Shown: positions 8,422-18,730 of the stretch, one piece after another
Numbering within the stretch: the first letter of the stretch is position 1
How the letters are laid out: each line of letters starts with the position of its first letter
NCBI GenBank assembly: GCA_036399495.1
Contig: DASWMZ010000127.1
Coordinates: forward strand, 44,144 to 108,143
DNA from: Paradesertivirga sp036399495
GTDB lineage: Bacteria; Bacteroidota; Bacteroidia; Sphingobacteriales; Sphingobacteriaceae
DNA length: 64,000 nucleotides
Direction of reading: 5' to 3'
The notes under the pieces: generated by a model
Told to the model about the DNA's origin: nothing
Database searches by the model: none
The model's input: the letters and a program-made list of their open reading frames with translations, nothing else
Translations under genes and position numbers: made by a program

Positions 8422-10271
8422 TTCCCGTTTTCAATTTCAATTAATTCGAGCCATCTAAGTGTAAGCTCATCGACTTTAGTTTTTTCGATCTCTAGTACTT
8501 CAGATAACTCGATAATCTCGTTATTATATTTAGAGTCGTTTAGTTTGTTTGTTAATGATTTAATATTAGCTTCAGTATCTCCAATTACAGCTTCAATTTC
8601 TTCTAGCTCTTTTTGCTCTTTAAAGCTTAATTTCTTTTTGGAAGAAGAAATGGGCTCTATTTGTGCTGGCTTTAGGGGCTTCTTAGAGTTTTCTTCTTTT
8701 TCAAGGCGATAATCGGTGTAATTGCCCGAGTATATGTCAACTCTTCCGCCACCTTCTAAAATAAAAAGTTGTTCCGTAAGACGATCCATCAAGTATCTAT
8801 CGTGAGAAACAAGCAAGAGCACGCCATTATACCTCCCGAGAAATTCTTCTAAGACATTAAGGGTATCAATATCAAGATCATTAGTGGGTTCATCTAAAAT
8901 CAAGAAATTGGGATTTTTCATTAGAACCCGCATTAAATGCAAGCGTTTCTTCTCGCCACCACTTAATTTTGACACTACGTTATGTTGTTTGGCCGGAGGA
9001 AATAGGAAGTGAGTTAATAACTGGGATGCGGTAAGCGTTTTCCCATCGGCCATGGTTATAAATTCAGCGACATTTTTTACAATATCAATAACTCGCTCAG
9101 TTTCATCGAACTCTAAGCCAGATTGTTTATAATAACCGAACTGTGTGGTTTCACCGGGTCTAATATTTCCGGAATCTGGTTTTGCATTTCCCGTTATCAG
9201 ATTAAGTAAAGTGGATTTCCCGCTGCCATTTCTTCCTGCAAGGCCAATTTTATCTCCTTTTTTAAAAGTGTAGTTGAAGCTTTGTATGATTGCCTTGTTA
9301 TTATATCCTTTACTAACATCTTCAAGCTCTAATATCTTATTACCTTGTCGTGCTACTTTAGTACTTAGTTCGATCTTCTGATTATCCTTACCACCCTTTG
9401 ATTTTGTCTCAAGGTCATAAAAAGCATCAATTCTGGATTTCGACTTAGTGGTTCTAGCCTTTGGCATTCTACGCATCCATTCAAGTTCCTTTTTAAGCAG
9501 ATTCCTGTTCTTTTGCAGCGTTGAAGCATCATCAGCTTCCCGTTCCGATTTCTTTTCTAAATAATAACCATAATTACCTTCATATCGAAAAAGCTTCCTG
9601 TTATCTAATTCAATGATGGAATTGCAAACGTTATCGAGAAAATACCGATCGTGGGTAACCATAATAATGGTTTTCTGTCCAACAGTAAGATAGCTCTCGA
9701 GCCATTCAATCATCTCAATATCTAAATGGTTGGTGGGCTCGTCGATTATAAAAACCTCTGGCTCATCAATCAATAGTTTCGCCAGGGCTAACCGTTTCCG
9801 TTGCCCACCTGAAAGGCTGCTTATCTCCTGATCCAAATTTGTTATTGATAGGCGTTGAAGAATGGTTTTGATTTCATATTCATATTCCCATGCATTTGCC
9901 TCACTAAGCTCATGTGTAATATCTTCCAAAGCTTTATTATCAGCGTTGGGATCTTCGATCAGCTCTTCGTACCTCCGGATTAGCTGTTGTTGTTTGTTAT
10001 CTAAGCTGTAGATAAAGTCAGATACAGTTTTCTGGCCGGTAAAGTCAGGATCTTGCTCCAGATAACCTACATGCAAGCCTTTCCCTTTTACAACTTTCCC
10101 TTCATTTGGCTTAAGCTTCTCTGCAAATATTTTAAGGAGGGTAGTTTTCCCGGAACCATTTATACCGACTAAGGCTACCCTTTGGCCTTTTGCAAGTCCA
10201 AAAGTAAGATCTCGAAAAAGCCAGTTGTCACTAAAAGCATGGCCCAGCTGTTCAACGGATATAATGCTCAT
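8403..10271 (-). CDS. ABC-F family ATPase (Uup/EttA-like ribosome-associated)
   Basis: A soluble protein of 622 residues with two ATP-binding cassettes and no membrane segments. Cassette 1 has Walker A GINGSGKTTL (residues 36-45), signature LSGGQRKRLALAKLL and a DEPTNHLD Walker B. Cassette 2 has GRNGSGKSTL, LSGGEKKRLHLMRVL and LDEPTNDLD. The linker is rich in Arg/Lys (RRMPKARTTKSKSR), and a charged coiled coil near residues 540-615 is typical of Uup. ABC-F proteins act on ribosomes or DNA intermediates. The last six codons are formed by a parS-type palindrome. The start overlaps the upstream gene by 4 bases, so they are co-transcribed. Confidence 0.92.
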   Translation of the reverse strand: MSIISVEQLGHAFSDNWLFRDLTFGLAKGQRVALVGINGSGKTTLLKIFAEKLKPNEGKVVKGKGLHVGYLEQDPDFTGQKTVSDFIYSLDNKQQQLIRRYEELIEDPNADNKALEDITHELSEANAWEYEYEIKTILQRLSITNLDQEISSLSGGQRKRLALAKLLIDEPEVFIIDEPTNHLDIEMIEWLESYLTVGQKTIIMVTHDRYFLDNVCNSIIELDNRKLFRYEGNYGYYLEKKSEREADDASTLQKNRNLLKKELEWMRRMPKARTTKSKSRIDAFYDLETKSKGGKDNQKIELSTKVARQGNKILELEDVSKGYNNKAIIQSFNYTFKKGDKIGLAGRNGSGKSTLLNLITGNAKPDSGNIRPGETTQFGYYKQSGLEFDETERVIDIVKNVAEFITMADGKTLTASQLLTHFLFPPAKQHNVVSKLSGGEKKRLHLMRVLMKNPNFLILDEPTNDLDIDTLNVLEEFLGRYNGVLLLVSHDRYLMDRLTEQLFILEGGGRVDIYSGNYTDYRLEKEENSKKPLKPAQIEPISSSKKKLSFKEQKELEEIEAVIGDTEANIKSLTNKLNDSKYNNEIIELSEVLEIEKTKVDELTLRWLELIEIENGNVPRGT

Positions 10272-10924
10272 GCTAATTTTTCTATAATATTTGAGGGATA
10301 GGTATAAACACCTTCCATATTTTTTAACGCTTGATTGACCATTGTTTGTGCTACGGTGCTTGCTTTAATGCTTCTGTATTTCTCTAGCGACCCCACAAGA
10401 AAAGGATTGATTGCCTTCATCAACAGAGTAAGCGTTTTCTCAAAACGTCTTGGCTCATTCCTTTCTCCCGTTAACAACGCTGGTTGATAAATATGTAAAG
10501 ATCTGCTAAAAATTTTTTTGATGGCGTTCTCCGTTTCCCCCTTCATCTTAAGGTAGAATTGTTTAGAGTTTGAATTTGCGCCCAAAGCGGAGACGAGATG
10601 AAATTGATTAATATTTGATAATTGCGACAACTCAGCGAGCTTACATGGATAGTCATGGTCTACTTCTCTGTAATCAAGAAGATCAGGCGTTTTTTTTAGC
10701 GTCGAACCCAGGCAACAAAAAAGACACTCTCCATGAAACTCCGCATCAAATGTTTCGAGACTGTCAAAATCCACCGTCACATGTTTCAATTTGGGATGGG
10801 ATATCGGAAATCGTCTCCTAACAAGGACTAATATTTCCCTTACACTCGGTTGAACTAATAACAGTTTAATCAGTTCACCGCCAATTAGCCCGCTTGCCCC
10901 TGCAATTAAAACTCTTTCCATCAT
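10268..10924 (-). CDS. NAD(P)-binding Rossmann-fold protein (atypical SDR, HTATIP2/TIP30-like)
   Basis: A 218-residue protein with an N-terminal Rossmann motif, VLIAGASGLIGGELIKLLL (residues 5-23). It also has the family marker CCLGSTLKKT near residue 70 and a serine/lysine region (VSALGANSNSKQFYLKMKGETE) that resembles the SDR Ser-x(n)-Tyr-x3-Lys site. These features fit the atypical short-chain dehydrogenases related to TIP30/YbjT. Substrate is unknown. ATG at 10924 or 10921 can start it. A TAnnTTTG-type -7 element (TATTTTTG) reads toward it at 10951-10944. Confidence 0.75.
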   Translation of the reverse strand: MMERVLIAGASGLIGGELIKLLLVQPSVREILVLVRRRFPISHPKLKHVTVDFDSLETFDAEFHGECLFCCLGSTLKKTPDLLDYREVDHDYPCKLAELSQLSNINQFHLVSALGANSNSKQFYLKMKGETENAIKKIFSRSLHIYQPALLTGERNEPRRFEKTLTLLMKAINPFLVGSLEKYRSIKASTVAQTMVNQALKNMEGVYTYPSNIIEKLA

Positions 10925-11225
10925 TAATCTAACGTCGAATCCGCAAAAATAGCTATAATTTGACTCATAAAGTCACACACATTTTAGACATCTACAATTT
11001 GATACTTTTATGAGTGAAGAGATGATTAGGTTTACCTAACGAAAATTCATTCTCTAAGTAGTGCTTCAAATTGGTCTTATTAAGTTGGGGGTTATCAATT
11101 TCATAAATCTGGTTCATGTTTAGAAGCCAAATTTTTAATTTTAATATTTTTTTTGTATTCTTATTAAAAAAATTGTTTGTTAAAATTCTGCAAGTACTAT
11201 AACGAGTGTAAAGTTTTAGAAAGAC
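10925..11225. other. Intergenic region between divergent SDR gene and ECF sigma gene
   Basis: About 300 AT-rich bases. Reading left, TATTTTTG at complement 10951-10944 matches the Bacteroidota -7 consensus TAnnTTTG and could drive the SDR/ABC-F/mnmG run, although no good -33 TTG is seen at the usual distance. I find no convincing TAnnTTTG element reading right toward the sigma gene. No credible gene was found here on either strand. Confidence 0.4.
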
Positions 11226-11816
11226 ATGAGAATTCTGTATTCTGATGAAATTTTGATTGAGGAGGTTGCTGTAGGAAACGAACGAGCTTTTAAACAGCTT
11301 TTTGATCAATATTGGAGAAGAATTCATGGCATAGCGCTTAAACTTAGCAAGTCGCCCGATATTGCGGAAGAAATGGTTCAGGATATTTTTTTAAAAATCT
11401 GGCTAAAGCGGGCCAGCTTGTTAGATATCAATAGTTTCGAAGCTTACCTTGTAACGGTTGCACGAAATCATATCTTAAATGAATTGCGAAAGAAAGTGAA
11501 AGAGGAACCTTTTACTCAACATTTACTAAGTTACCTAAAAGACTCATCTAGTAACCCAGAGCAGAATATCATAAAAAAGGAAACGGAGCAACTGGTAGAT
11601 GCTGCAGTGGACACGCTACCCAGCCAACAAAAGGCGGTGTTTAAATTAAGTCGGGAAGGTCTGCTAACCCACAAAGAAATTTCGGAAAAACTGCAGATCT
11701 CGGCAAATACGGTCAAAGTTCATATGAACAAGGCCCTAAAAGGAATTCGTCTATATCTGTCTCGATATTCTGATGAAATCTTATTGTTGATACTATCAAC
11801 AAAAATCTTCTTTTAA
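11226..11816 (+). CDS. ECF-family RNA polymerase sigma factor (FecI/SusCD-associated type)
   Basis: A 196-residue extracytoplasmic-function sigma factor. Sigma region 2 runs over about residues 18-88 (FKQLFDQYWRRIHGIALKL, EEMVQDIFLKIWLKR). Region 4 runs over about 125-175 with a helix-turn-helix (LPSQQKAVFKLSREGLLTHKEISEKLQISANTVKVHM, shown here only as a span). It is followed by a FecR-type anti-sigma and a SusC/SusD pair. By analogy with Fec and Sus systems, ligand binding at the outer membrane should release it to transcribe the uptake genes. Confidence 0.93.
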   Translation: MRILYSDEILIEEVAVGNERAFKQLFDQYWRRIHGIALKLSKSPDIAEEMVQDIFLKIWLKRASLLDINSFEAYLVTVARNHILNELRKKVKEEPFTQHLLSYLKDSSSNPEQNIIKKETEQLVDAAVDTLPSQQKAVFKLSREGLLTHKEISEKLQISANTVKVHMNKALKGIRLYLSRYSDEILLLILSTKIFF

Positions 11817-12068
11817 CAAGTCATTTTATTTGCTAATCAGCGGACAAAAAAAGTTAGCTGATGCGAGCTATTGGGCATTATTAAGCTTGTTTATCGCCCA
11901 TAGATAGCGCCTTAATAAAGGCTCAAACCATCCAAGATTTCGTTACATTAATATTGTAAATAAAATATGCGCTAGACTAATACCTGCGACTTTTTTGTGT
12001 GTCTATGTAATTGGAGTTGCAAAGAGATAAACCAGGCTCGGCACAGCGATAAACCAAATATAAACTTA

Positions 12069-13280
12069 ATGGAAGAAAAAGCCCTACAGGATATTCTTGA
12101 AAAATATGCTTATGACAAACCGCTTTCCCCTGATGAAACGCAAGTTTTGTTGAGATATCTTAGCGAAAATCGAGAGCAGCCTGCACTAAAGGAGTTTATT
12201 GACAAAGCGATAACAGAAGAATTATTCGATGATTTGGGTGATAAAACGGTTGGCGATAGGATTTATCAAAATGTACTTGATAAAGCAAATCTGATAGAAT
12301 CAACCTCAAACACTCAACCAGCTGCGTACAGCTTCTGGCGTGTAGCCGCTTCGGTTATTTTCATTTTAGGTATTTCATGGGGTGGTTACAAGTATTACCA
12401 AGCCGGCCAAAGTTTGGGAGAAACAACCACTAAATCCACGCCGGTTAAGAATTTAGCAGATGACGCTTTGCCGGGCACTGATAGAGCTTATCTAAAACTA
12501 GATAACGGTGAGTCAATCTTGTTAACCCCATCAGGAACCCAAACCCTGGCTTTGCAAGGAGGTACTCGGGTGTTAAAGCAAAGCGGGCAACTTTCATATA
12601 ATGTAAGCACTTCGGCAAAGTCGAAGCAGGCGACTTTCAATACCCTAACCATTCCAAGGGGTGGAAAATTTCAATTGATCTTACCTGATGGCAGCAAAGT
12701 ATGGATGAACTCAGCTTCCTCGCTACGCTTCCCTACGGCTTTCAATGGTCGAGACCGGCGAGTAGTGTTAAGCGGTGAAGCTTATTTTGAAGTGGCAAAG
12801 AGTAAAACACTTCCATTTATCGTAGAAACGAACGGGATGGAGGTAAAGGTGTTAGGTACGCACTTTAATGTTGCCGCCTACCACGACGACGAGATTATCA
12901 AAACAACCTTACTTGAAGGATCAGTTCAGGTAGGGAAGAATAGCCAGAAAGTTTTGCTATCTCCCGGCAAAGAAAGCACGTTGATTAAAGCTTCCGGCAC
13001 TATGAAAGTAGCCGACGCAAACCTGGCGGAAGCGCTTGCTTGGAAAAACGAACTGTTTGTTTTTAAGAATGCTGATATAAAATTAGTTATGCGACAATTA
13101 AGTCGGTGGTACGACATGGATGTCGTGTTTAAAGACGATGTCAATACACAGTTAAATGGTATGATCTCTCGCAATACCAACTTATCTGGTGTGATTAAAA
13201 TATTGCAACTCAGTGGGGGTGCCCATTTCAAAATTAACGGTAATCTTATCACGGTTTCTGAAAGTGCTCCTGAAAAATAA
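12069..13280 (+). CDS. FecR-family anti-sigma factor with DUF4974 C-terminus
   Basis: An inner-membrane anti-sigma factor of 403 residues. The cytoplasmic N-terminal part (MEEKALQDILEKYAYDKPL) is followed by one membrane segment near residues 89-106 (FWRVAASVIFILGISWGG). The periplasmic FecR domain has PRGGKFQLILPDGSKVWMN and SGEAYFEV, and a C-terminal DUF4974 domain runs over about 320-400. The frame is open from 11997, but ATG 12069 is chosen because it gives the family's N-terminus. It should hold the upstream sigma factor until the STN domain of SusC signals. Confidence 0.9.
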   Translation: MEEKALQDILEKYAYDKPLSPDETQVLLRYLSENREQPALKEFIDKAITEELFDDLGDKTVGDRIYQNVLDKANLIESTSNTQPAAYSFWRVAASVIFILGISWGGYKYYQAGQSLGETTTKSTPVKNLADDALPGTDRAYLKLDNGESILLTPSGTQTLALQGGTRVLKQSGQLSYNVSTSAKSKQATFNTLTIPRGGKFQLILPDGSKVWMNSASSLRFPTAFNGRDRRVVLSGEAYFEVAKSKTLPFIVETNGMEVKVLGTHFNVAAYHDDEIIKTTLLEGSVQVGKNSQKVLLSPGKESTLIKASGTMKVADANLAEALAWKNELFVFKNADIKLVMRQLSRWYDMDVVFKDDVNTQLNGMISRNTNLSGVIKILQLSGGAHFKINGNLITVSESAPEK

Positions 13281-13355
13281 GAACTAATTTATTACTAACC
13301 AACCACTAAATATAAGATATATGAAAACGTAGCCCTAGTCTAGTAGCACCAGACA

Positions 13356-13396
13356 TAAAAAGGCCGAAAGCGTTGCAGCGCTTTCGGCAAGTGTCT
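13356..13396 (+). terminator. Strong RNA hairpin between FecR and SusC genes
   Basis: A perfect 10-base-pair stem is formed by GCCGAAAGCG (13363-13372) and CGCTTTCGGC (13379-13388) around the loop TTGCAG. Flanking AGACA and TGTCT could extend it. There is no T-tract, so it is not a standard intrinsic terminator. It could be an attenuating or RNA-stabilising element that sets different expression for the regulators and the abundant SusC/SusD proteins. Confidence 0.6.
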
Positions 13397-13458
13397 AGTA
13401 CTTATTCGCTTCTTTTAATGTGATATAAATGAACCAATAAACTAAACTTAACAAAAGT

Positions 13459-16400
13459 ATGCAAACAATTAGACTTTGTATAGCCCCCTTATGGAGTATT
13501 GTTTTTAATTATAAAAAGCTGTTAGCTATGAAACTAACTCTTGGTTTAATAATCGGCTTATCATTACAACTCTGTGCTTCCACTTATGGGCAGAAGGTTA
13601 ATATAAAACGACAAAATGCCTCTCTTGAGGAGGTTTTCAATGACATTCATCAGCAACCGGCTACTTGTTTCTTTACAGCAACCGAGTGGTGGATGAGACG
13701 AAAAAATTAAACATTCGTATCAAAGATGCCACCATAGATCAGGCGATGCTGAAATTATTGGCTGGTAAGTCCCTTGGTTATCTCATCGAAAGCAAGACCA
13801 TAGTAGTTTTTCCTCAAGCTCAACAAGTAAGGCAACTTATTCCGAATCTGAAAGCCCGAGAGACCGTCACCGGTACTGTTACCGACGAGAAGGGGGAAGG
13901 CGTTGCCGGGGTGAGTGTGTCGCTTAAAGGTACCAACATCTCAGCTATTACAGATTCAAATGGTAATTATAGTTTAAATGCACCGGATTCCAACGGCACC
14001 CTGGTGTTTTCATTTATTGGGTATGCTACCGTAGAAAAGCTTTTTTCTGGCTCTGTACCCATAAACGTTACAATGATCGTTGATAATAAAGCCCTGGAGG
14101 AGGTTGTGGTAATTGGTTATGGTACTCAGCGAAAATCAGATTTAACAGGAGCAGTGGCTTCCGTAAAAGAAGAACAGATTAGAGAAAGAGCGGCTCCGTC
14201 TTTGAATCAATCTCTCGCCGGTCGTATGGCGGGTGTACAGGTAAACGTTAACTCAGGACGCCCAGGCGGTAAAAGCAACATCCGTATTCGGGGTTTCAGT
14301 TCTATTAACACGAGCAATAACCCCTTGTTCGTTATGGATGGCGTAGCGCTGCCGCAAAGTAACTTATCTCAGTTCAGTTCCCCCATCGACTTTATTAATC
14401 CCAACGATATCGTTTCAGTGGAGGTGCTTAAAGATGCATCTTCGACCGCTATTTATGGTGCACGGGGCGCAAACGGAGTAATTTTGGTTACTACCAGGAA
14501 AGGTCGTTCGGGCGAAAGTCGGGTAACCTACAATACTGATTTTGGTGTGCCTACTATGGGGCCGAACAAACCGGAAGTATTAAATGCCCGGGAGTATCTG
14601 GCGGTAGAAGAACTGGCTTATAAAAATATGCAGAAATATGACTCGGTAGGTTGGGCTCGTGGAAACTACGCTCCATTTAATCCGGCGATAAGAAGAGCAA
14701 ATGCAGCTTTAATGGCTAACGGGGTATTTGATGCAAATGGTAATCCGTTACATGATACAGACTGGCTGAAAGCAACTACTCAATCTAAGCTGTCGCAAAA
14801 TCACCAATTAGGTCTGACAGGTGGTAACGATCGTACTACCTATGCTGTATCACTGGGATATCGCAATGACTATGGCTTTATCATAAGCTCGTTCATGAAA
14901 AGGTACTCTGGCCGGTTTACTGTTGAAGATCAGGTAAAAAAATGGTTAAGAGTAGGGGGTACACTTAGTTATAATGCTCAAGCCGAAAACATTGTCGACA
15001 TCAATTCCAACATTCGGCAAATCGTTGAAGATCTGCCGATTTTGCCGGTAAATTATCCGAACGGAACTTTTGCAAATAACCGTGACTATCCAGGCGCGGA
15101 GGGTACTTACAGTTCGGTGCATAGGTTTTCTAATTCTAAATTTAATTTGAATACCCAAACTACTATTGGCAGTTTTTTTAGCAACATCAACCTTTTCAAA
15201 GGTTTGGAAATGCGGACTGTTTTTGGTTCTAATATAATTCGCCAAGAAACTAATGAGTTTACAGCCCGTACTCTAAATGTTGGTAGTGCGAACGCGGGTA
15301 ATGCCGCAAGCCGCAGTCAAGTAGAAACTTTCTGGTCCTTAGAAAATTATTTGACCTATAACAAGAAATTTACGAATTCTAATTTAACAGCTTTATTAGG
15401 AATTTCCTGGCAAGAAAATGACGGGTACAATTTTAGAGCCTCTGCTCAGGGATTCGATACAGATTTTTATGAGTTTAATAACTTAGGTCCCGGTAGCGGT
15501 GCCAGAGGTGTATCTTCTGGTTCTGACGATACCGATTTTGGTTTCGAATCCTATTTTGGTCGAATCAACTATAATTTACTAGACAGGTATTTGTTCACAG
15601 TTACCGGGCGTGCCGACGGATCTTCACGATTTGGGCAAAATAACAAGTTCGCGTACTTTCCTTCAGCAGCCTTTGCCTGGAGAGTGTCTGAAGAGGGCTT
15701 TTGGAAAAAGAATGACTTAATCTCGAATCTGAAATTACGCACTAGTTACGGTCTCACTGGCAACTCTGAAATACGTTCATATGACTATCTGGACCTCTTG
15801 GGTAGTAATGCGGCTATTTTGAATGAGGCCCGGGTTCCTGGCACCGGCCTGGGACGTTTAGCAAATCCGGATTTGAGATGGGAAAAAACCGCTCAGGCCG
15901 ATATAGGGCTCGAACTGGGCCTGCTCAATAATCGTATAACATTAGAAGCTGATTATTATTACCGGAAGACCACGGATATGTTATTGTCAGCGCCTGTGCC
16001 CCGTACCAGCGGATATTCCAGCGTTCGAAGAAATATTGGTTCAATGGCAAATAAAGGGATGGAGTTTGCCATAAATTCTGCCAATATCAGGGGAAAAGAT
16101 CTTTCTTGGAATACTTCTTTTAACATATCCTTCAACCGTAATAAGATATTGTCTTTAGCTACACCATCTGATATTGTAGACGTTGGAGGACCTAACATGA
16201 CGGGGGTTACTAACATTATCAGGGTAGGAGAGGCAGCCGGGTCGTTTTATGGGTTAACCCGTTTGGGTGTTTGGGGTACAAATGAAGCAGCAGAAGCCGC
16301 CAAGTTTGCCAGTTACCGCGGTGGTGGTAAAATATTACCTGGTGATGTTAAGTACTTGGATGTAAACGGCGACTATATCATTAATGATGCTGACCGTGGC

Positions 16401-16928
16401 ATAATAGGTAATGGGAGCCCAAAAGCCTGGGGTTCTCTTTTTAATACCTTGAAATATAAGAACCTGGATCTACTAGTCGATTTGCAATACTCTTATGGTA
16501 ACGATGTTATGGACTTAACCCTGCACCCAAGTGAGGACCGCCAATCGACTGCCAATAGTTACCGGAGTGTATTGAACGCATGGACCCCGCAAAACCAGAA
16601 TACCATGATAGCTGAAGTGCGTCAGGCTGGCCACACAACTACGCCCGATACTCGTTGGGTTAAAGACGGATCTTTTCTCAGGGGCCGGAATATTATGTTA
16701 GGCTATACCCTGAGTAAAAGTATTACGGACCGCATGAATCTTAACAGCCTGCGCATTTACACGTCAGCCCAGAATTTATTTTTACTGGTAGACGATGAGA
16801 TAGTCGGCGATCCGGAAACAACACCTATACAAGGTGGTGAAGGAGCTAATGTTTTCTCTCAGGGGCAAAACTTCCATGGATATCCCAGACCAAGAACATT
16901 TATGTTCGGCTTGCAGATCGGGTTATAA
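13459..16928 (+). pseudogene. SusC/RagA-like TonB-dependent receptor, broken by a -1 frameshift
   Basis: The outer-membrane channel of a SusCD importer, about 1156 residues if the frame is restored. The first frame (13459-13710) holds a signal peptide (LGLIIGLSLQLCASTYGQ) and the start of an STN signalling domain. The second frame takes over near 13655 with FLYSNRVVDETKKLNIRIKD. It continues with a carboxypeptidase-like domain (VTGTVTDEKGEGVAGVSV), a TonB plug (IRIRGFSSINTSNNPLFVMDG) and the barrel. Adding one base in the short A run of CAGCAACCGG restores QQTGYLFLYSN. The STN domain marks it as a signal transducer to the upstream FecR and sigma factor. It is either a pseudogene or a sequencing error. 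Confidence 0.88.
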
Positions 16929-16955
16929 TTGATGTGGCTATTTAAAAAAGGAATT

Positions 16956-18520
16956 ATGAAAACTCATATAAAGAAAGATATAAACAAAGTCGTATTCACC
17001 GGATTATTCATTATGCTTGGAATTACTGGCTGTGAAAAAAGTGACTTATTAAACAAACAGCCTGAATCACAGATAAATCAGGCTAATTATTATACCTTGC
17101 CAGAACACGCTGAATCAGCTTTGAATGCCATTTACGGCGAAACCCGCACGGTTTATCAGGTAGTTGGCGGTATATTTTCTGGTGTTTATCAAATGCTGGA
17201 GGCACCTACCGGAACTTCAAGGACTGAATCGGGCCAAAATGCAGACCAGAATGCCTTGCACGGGTTAACTTATGACGGTAACACTGCTCATATTGCCAGT
17301 TACTGGAATAATACTTATCGGTTAATCGCTCAAGCCAATTGGTAATCACTAGGGTGCCTGCTATTACGCCAATGGATGAAGCTCAAAAAAAGAGAGTTCT
17401 GGGCCAAGCAAAGTTCTTACGTGCCTGGGCATACTTCCGGGCTGTACAACTATGGGGAGATATCCCACTGATTACACAGCCTCAAACAACAGATTCTCCA
17501 GATTTTTTTCCTGCCAGAGCTCCAAAGGAAGAAGTGTATAAATTAATTGTACAAGATCTGATAGATGCAGAAGCAGCCGGTTTGCCATGGACGGACCTAA
17601 CAGGAAGAGTGACAATGGCAGCTGTTAAATCTATGCTGGCTAAGGTATATTTAACCATGGCCGGATTTCCGCTGCAGAAAGGCACTTCGCATTACCAGTT
17701 AGCTGCTGATAAAGCTTTGGAGGTGATTACTTATGCTAATGCAAATCAAACAGCTATTAATTTATTTCCGACATACCTGGATGTACATGATGAAACTAAG
17801 GATAACAGGCTGGAGCATATTTTTATGGTGCAGTTTAACAATTCTCAAGAAGGAAATCCCTTTCAGGCAAGTATTTATCCTAATGGAAAGGCCGTGAGTT
17901 CTACTTCCGGAAACGGAAGTTTTGCAGCTACACAGTCTTTTTATAATTCTTATGATGATGCTGATTTGCGCAAAAAAAATCAGCAAGGATGGTTTTATAC
18001 GAGTTATTTTGAAAGAGGTAACGGTGCCCCATTGCAGCTTGGTGCTCCTTATATCTTCAAGCATTTTAATATTGCCGCTGCCGGAACTCAGGGTAAAGCT
18101 GGTACAAATCAAAATAACCTGAATGTTCCCGTTATTCGGTACGCCGAAGTTTTGTTAATCTATGCTGAAGCGCAAAATGAAGTGACCGGACCTACTCCCG
18201 CTGCCTATAGTGCGTTTAAACGAATTAGAGACCGGGCACAACTTCCCACTCCCGACATTGGCACATACAGTCAGGCTACTTTTAGAGAGGCTGTGTGGCG
18301 CGAAAGATGGCATGAGTTGGCTTACGAGCAAATTACCTGGTTTGACATGGTGCGTTTACGGAAAGTATTTAACGAAACCACTAAAGGCTTCGATAGCTTT
18401 GTTGGGCATATAAACCAAAGCTCCAATCAGCCTCTTCAGGAGAAACATTTATTGTTTCCCTTGCCTGCTGTCGAAACTCTAAGTAATCCAAATCTTAAAC
18501 CTCAAAATCCTGGTTATTAG
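16956..18520 (+). pseudogene. SusD/RagB-like nutrient-binding lipoprotein, broken by a -1 frameshift
   Basis: The surface lipoprotein that caps SusC and binds its ligand, about 521 residues once repaired. ATG 16956 is chosen because it follows AAAAAAGGAATT and gives a lipoprotein signal ending LGITGC. The first frame stops at 17345 in ...RLIAQANW. The second frame continues with VITRVPAITPMDEAQKKR and the SusD hallmarks FLRAWAYFRAVQLWGDIPL and VRYAEVLLIYAEAQNE-like (VIRYAEVLLIYAEAQNE). One extra T near 17340 restores QANLVITRV. The ligand cannot be told from the sequence. No glycoside hydrolase lies alongside. Confidence 0.88.
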
Positions 18521-18540
18521 TTTATATGAATGGTTAGTTG

Positions 18541-18580
18541 AGGCTTGGTGCAATTTGTACCAGGCTTTTTTACTTTTTTT
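18541..18580 (+). terminator. Intrinsic terminator after SusD
   Basis: A stem of about 9 pairs, with two G-U wobbles, is formed by GCTTGGTGC (18543-18551) and GTACCAGGC (18557-18565) around an AATTT loop. It is followed by TTTTTTACTTTTTTT. It closes the sigma/FecR/SusC/SusD locus. Confidence 0.8.
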
Positions 18581-18730
18581 GGGATATCGAGTAGATTTTC
18601 ACAGAATCTTCACTGCCAAGTCTGTATGAAATAGACAGACAGCTCTTTTTTTCATGACATGGATCCAAAGTGTGAACTACTTATTGCGATGGCACAACAA
18701 TTGTGTGTTTAAACATATAATATTTGTATA

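Noticed and set aside
8261..8458. Open frames across the parS sites reading MFHVE-type peptides
   Set aside because: They are translations of the parS palindrome in other frames, opposite mnmG and the ABC-F gene. No independent coding signal.
10992..11327. A 111-residue minus-strand open frame
   Set aside because: Overlaps the start of the ECF sigma gene, has a low-complexity AT-rich composition and no recognisable motif.
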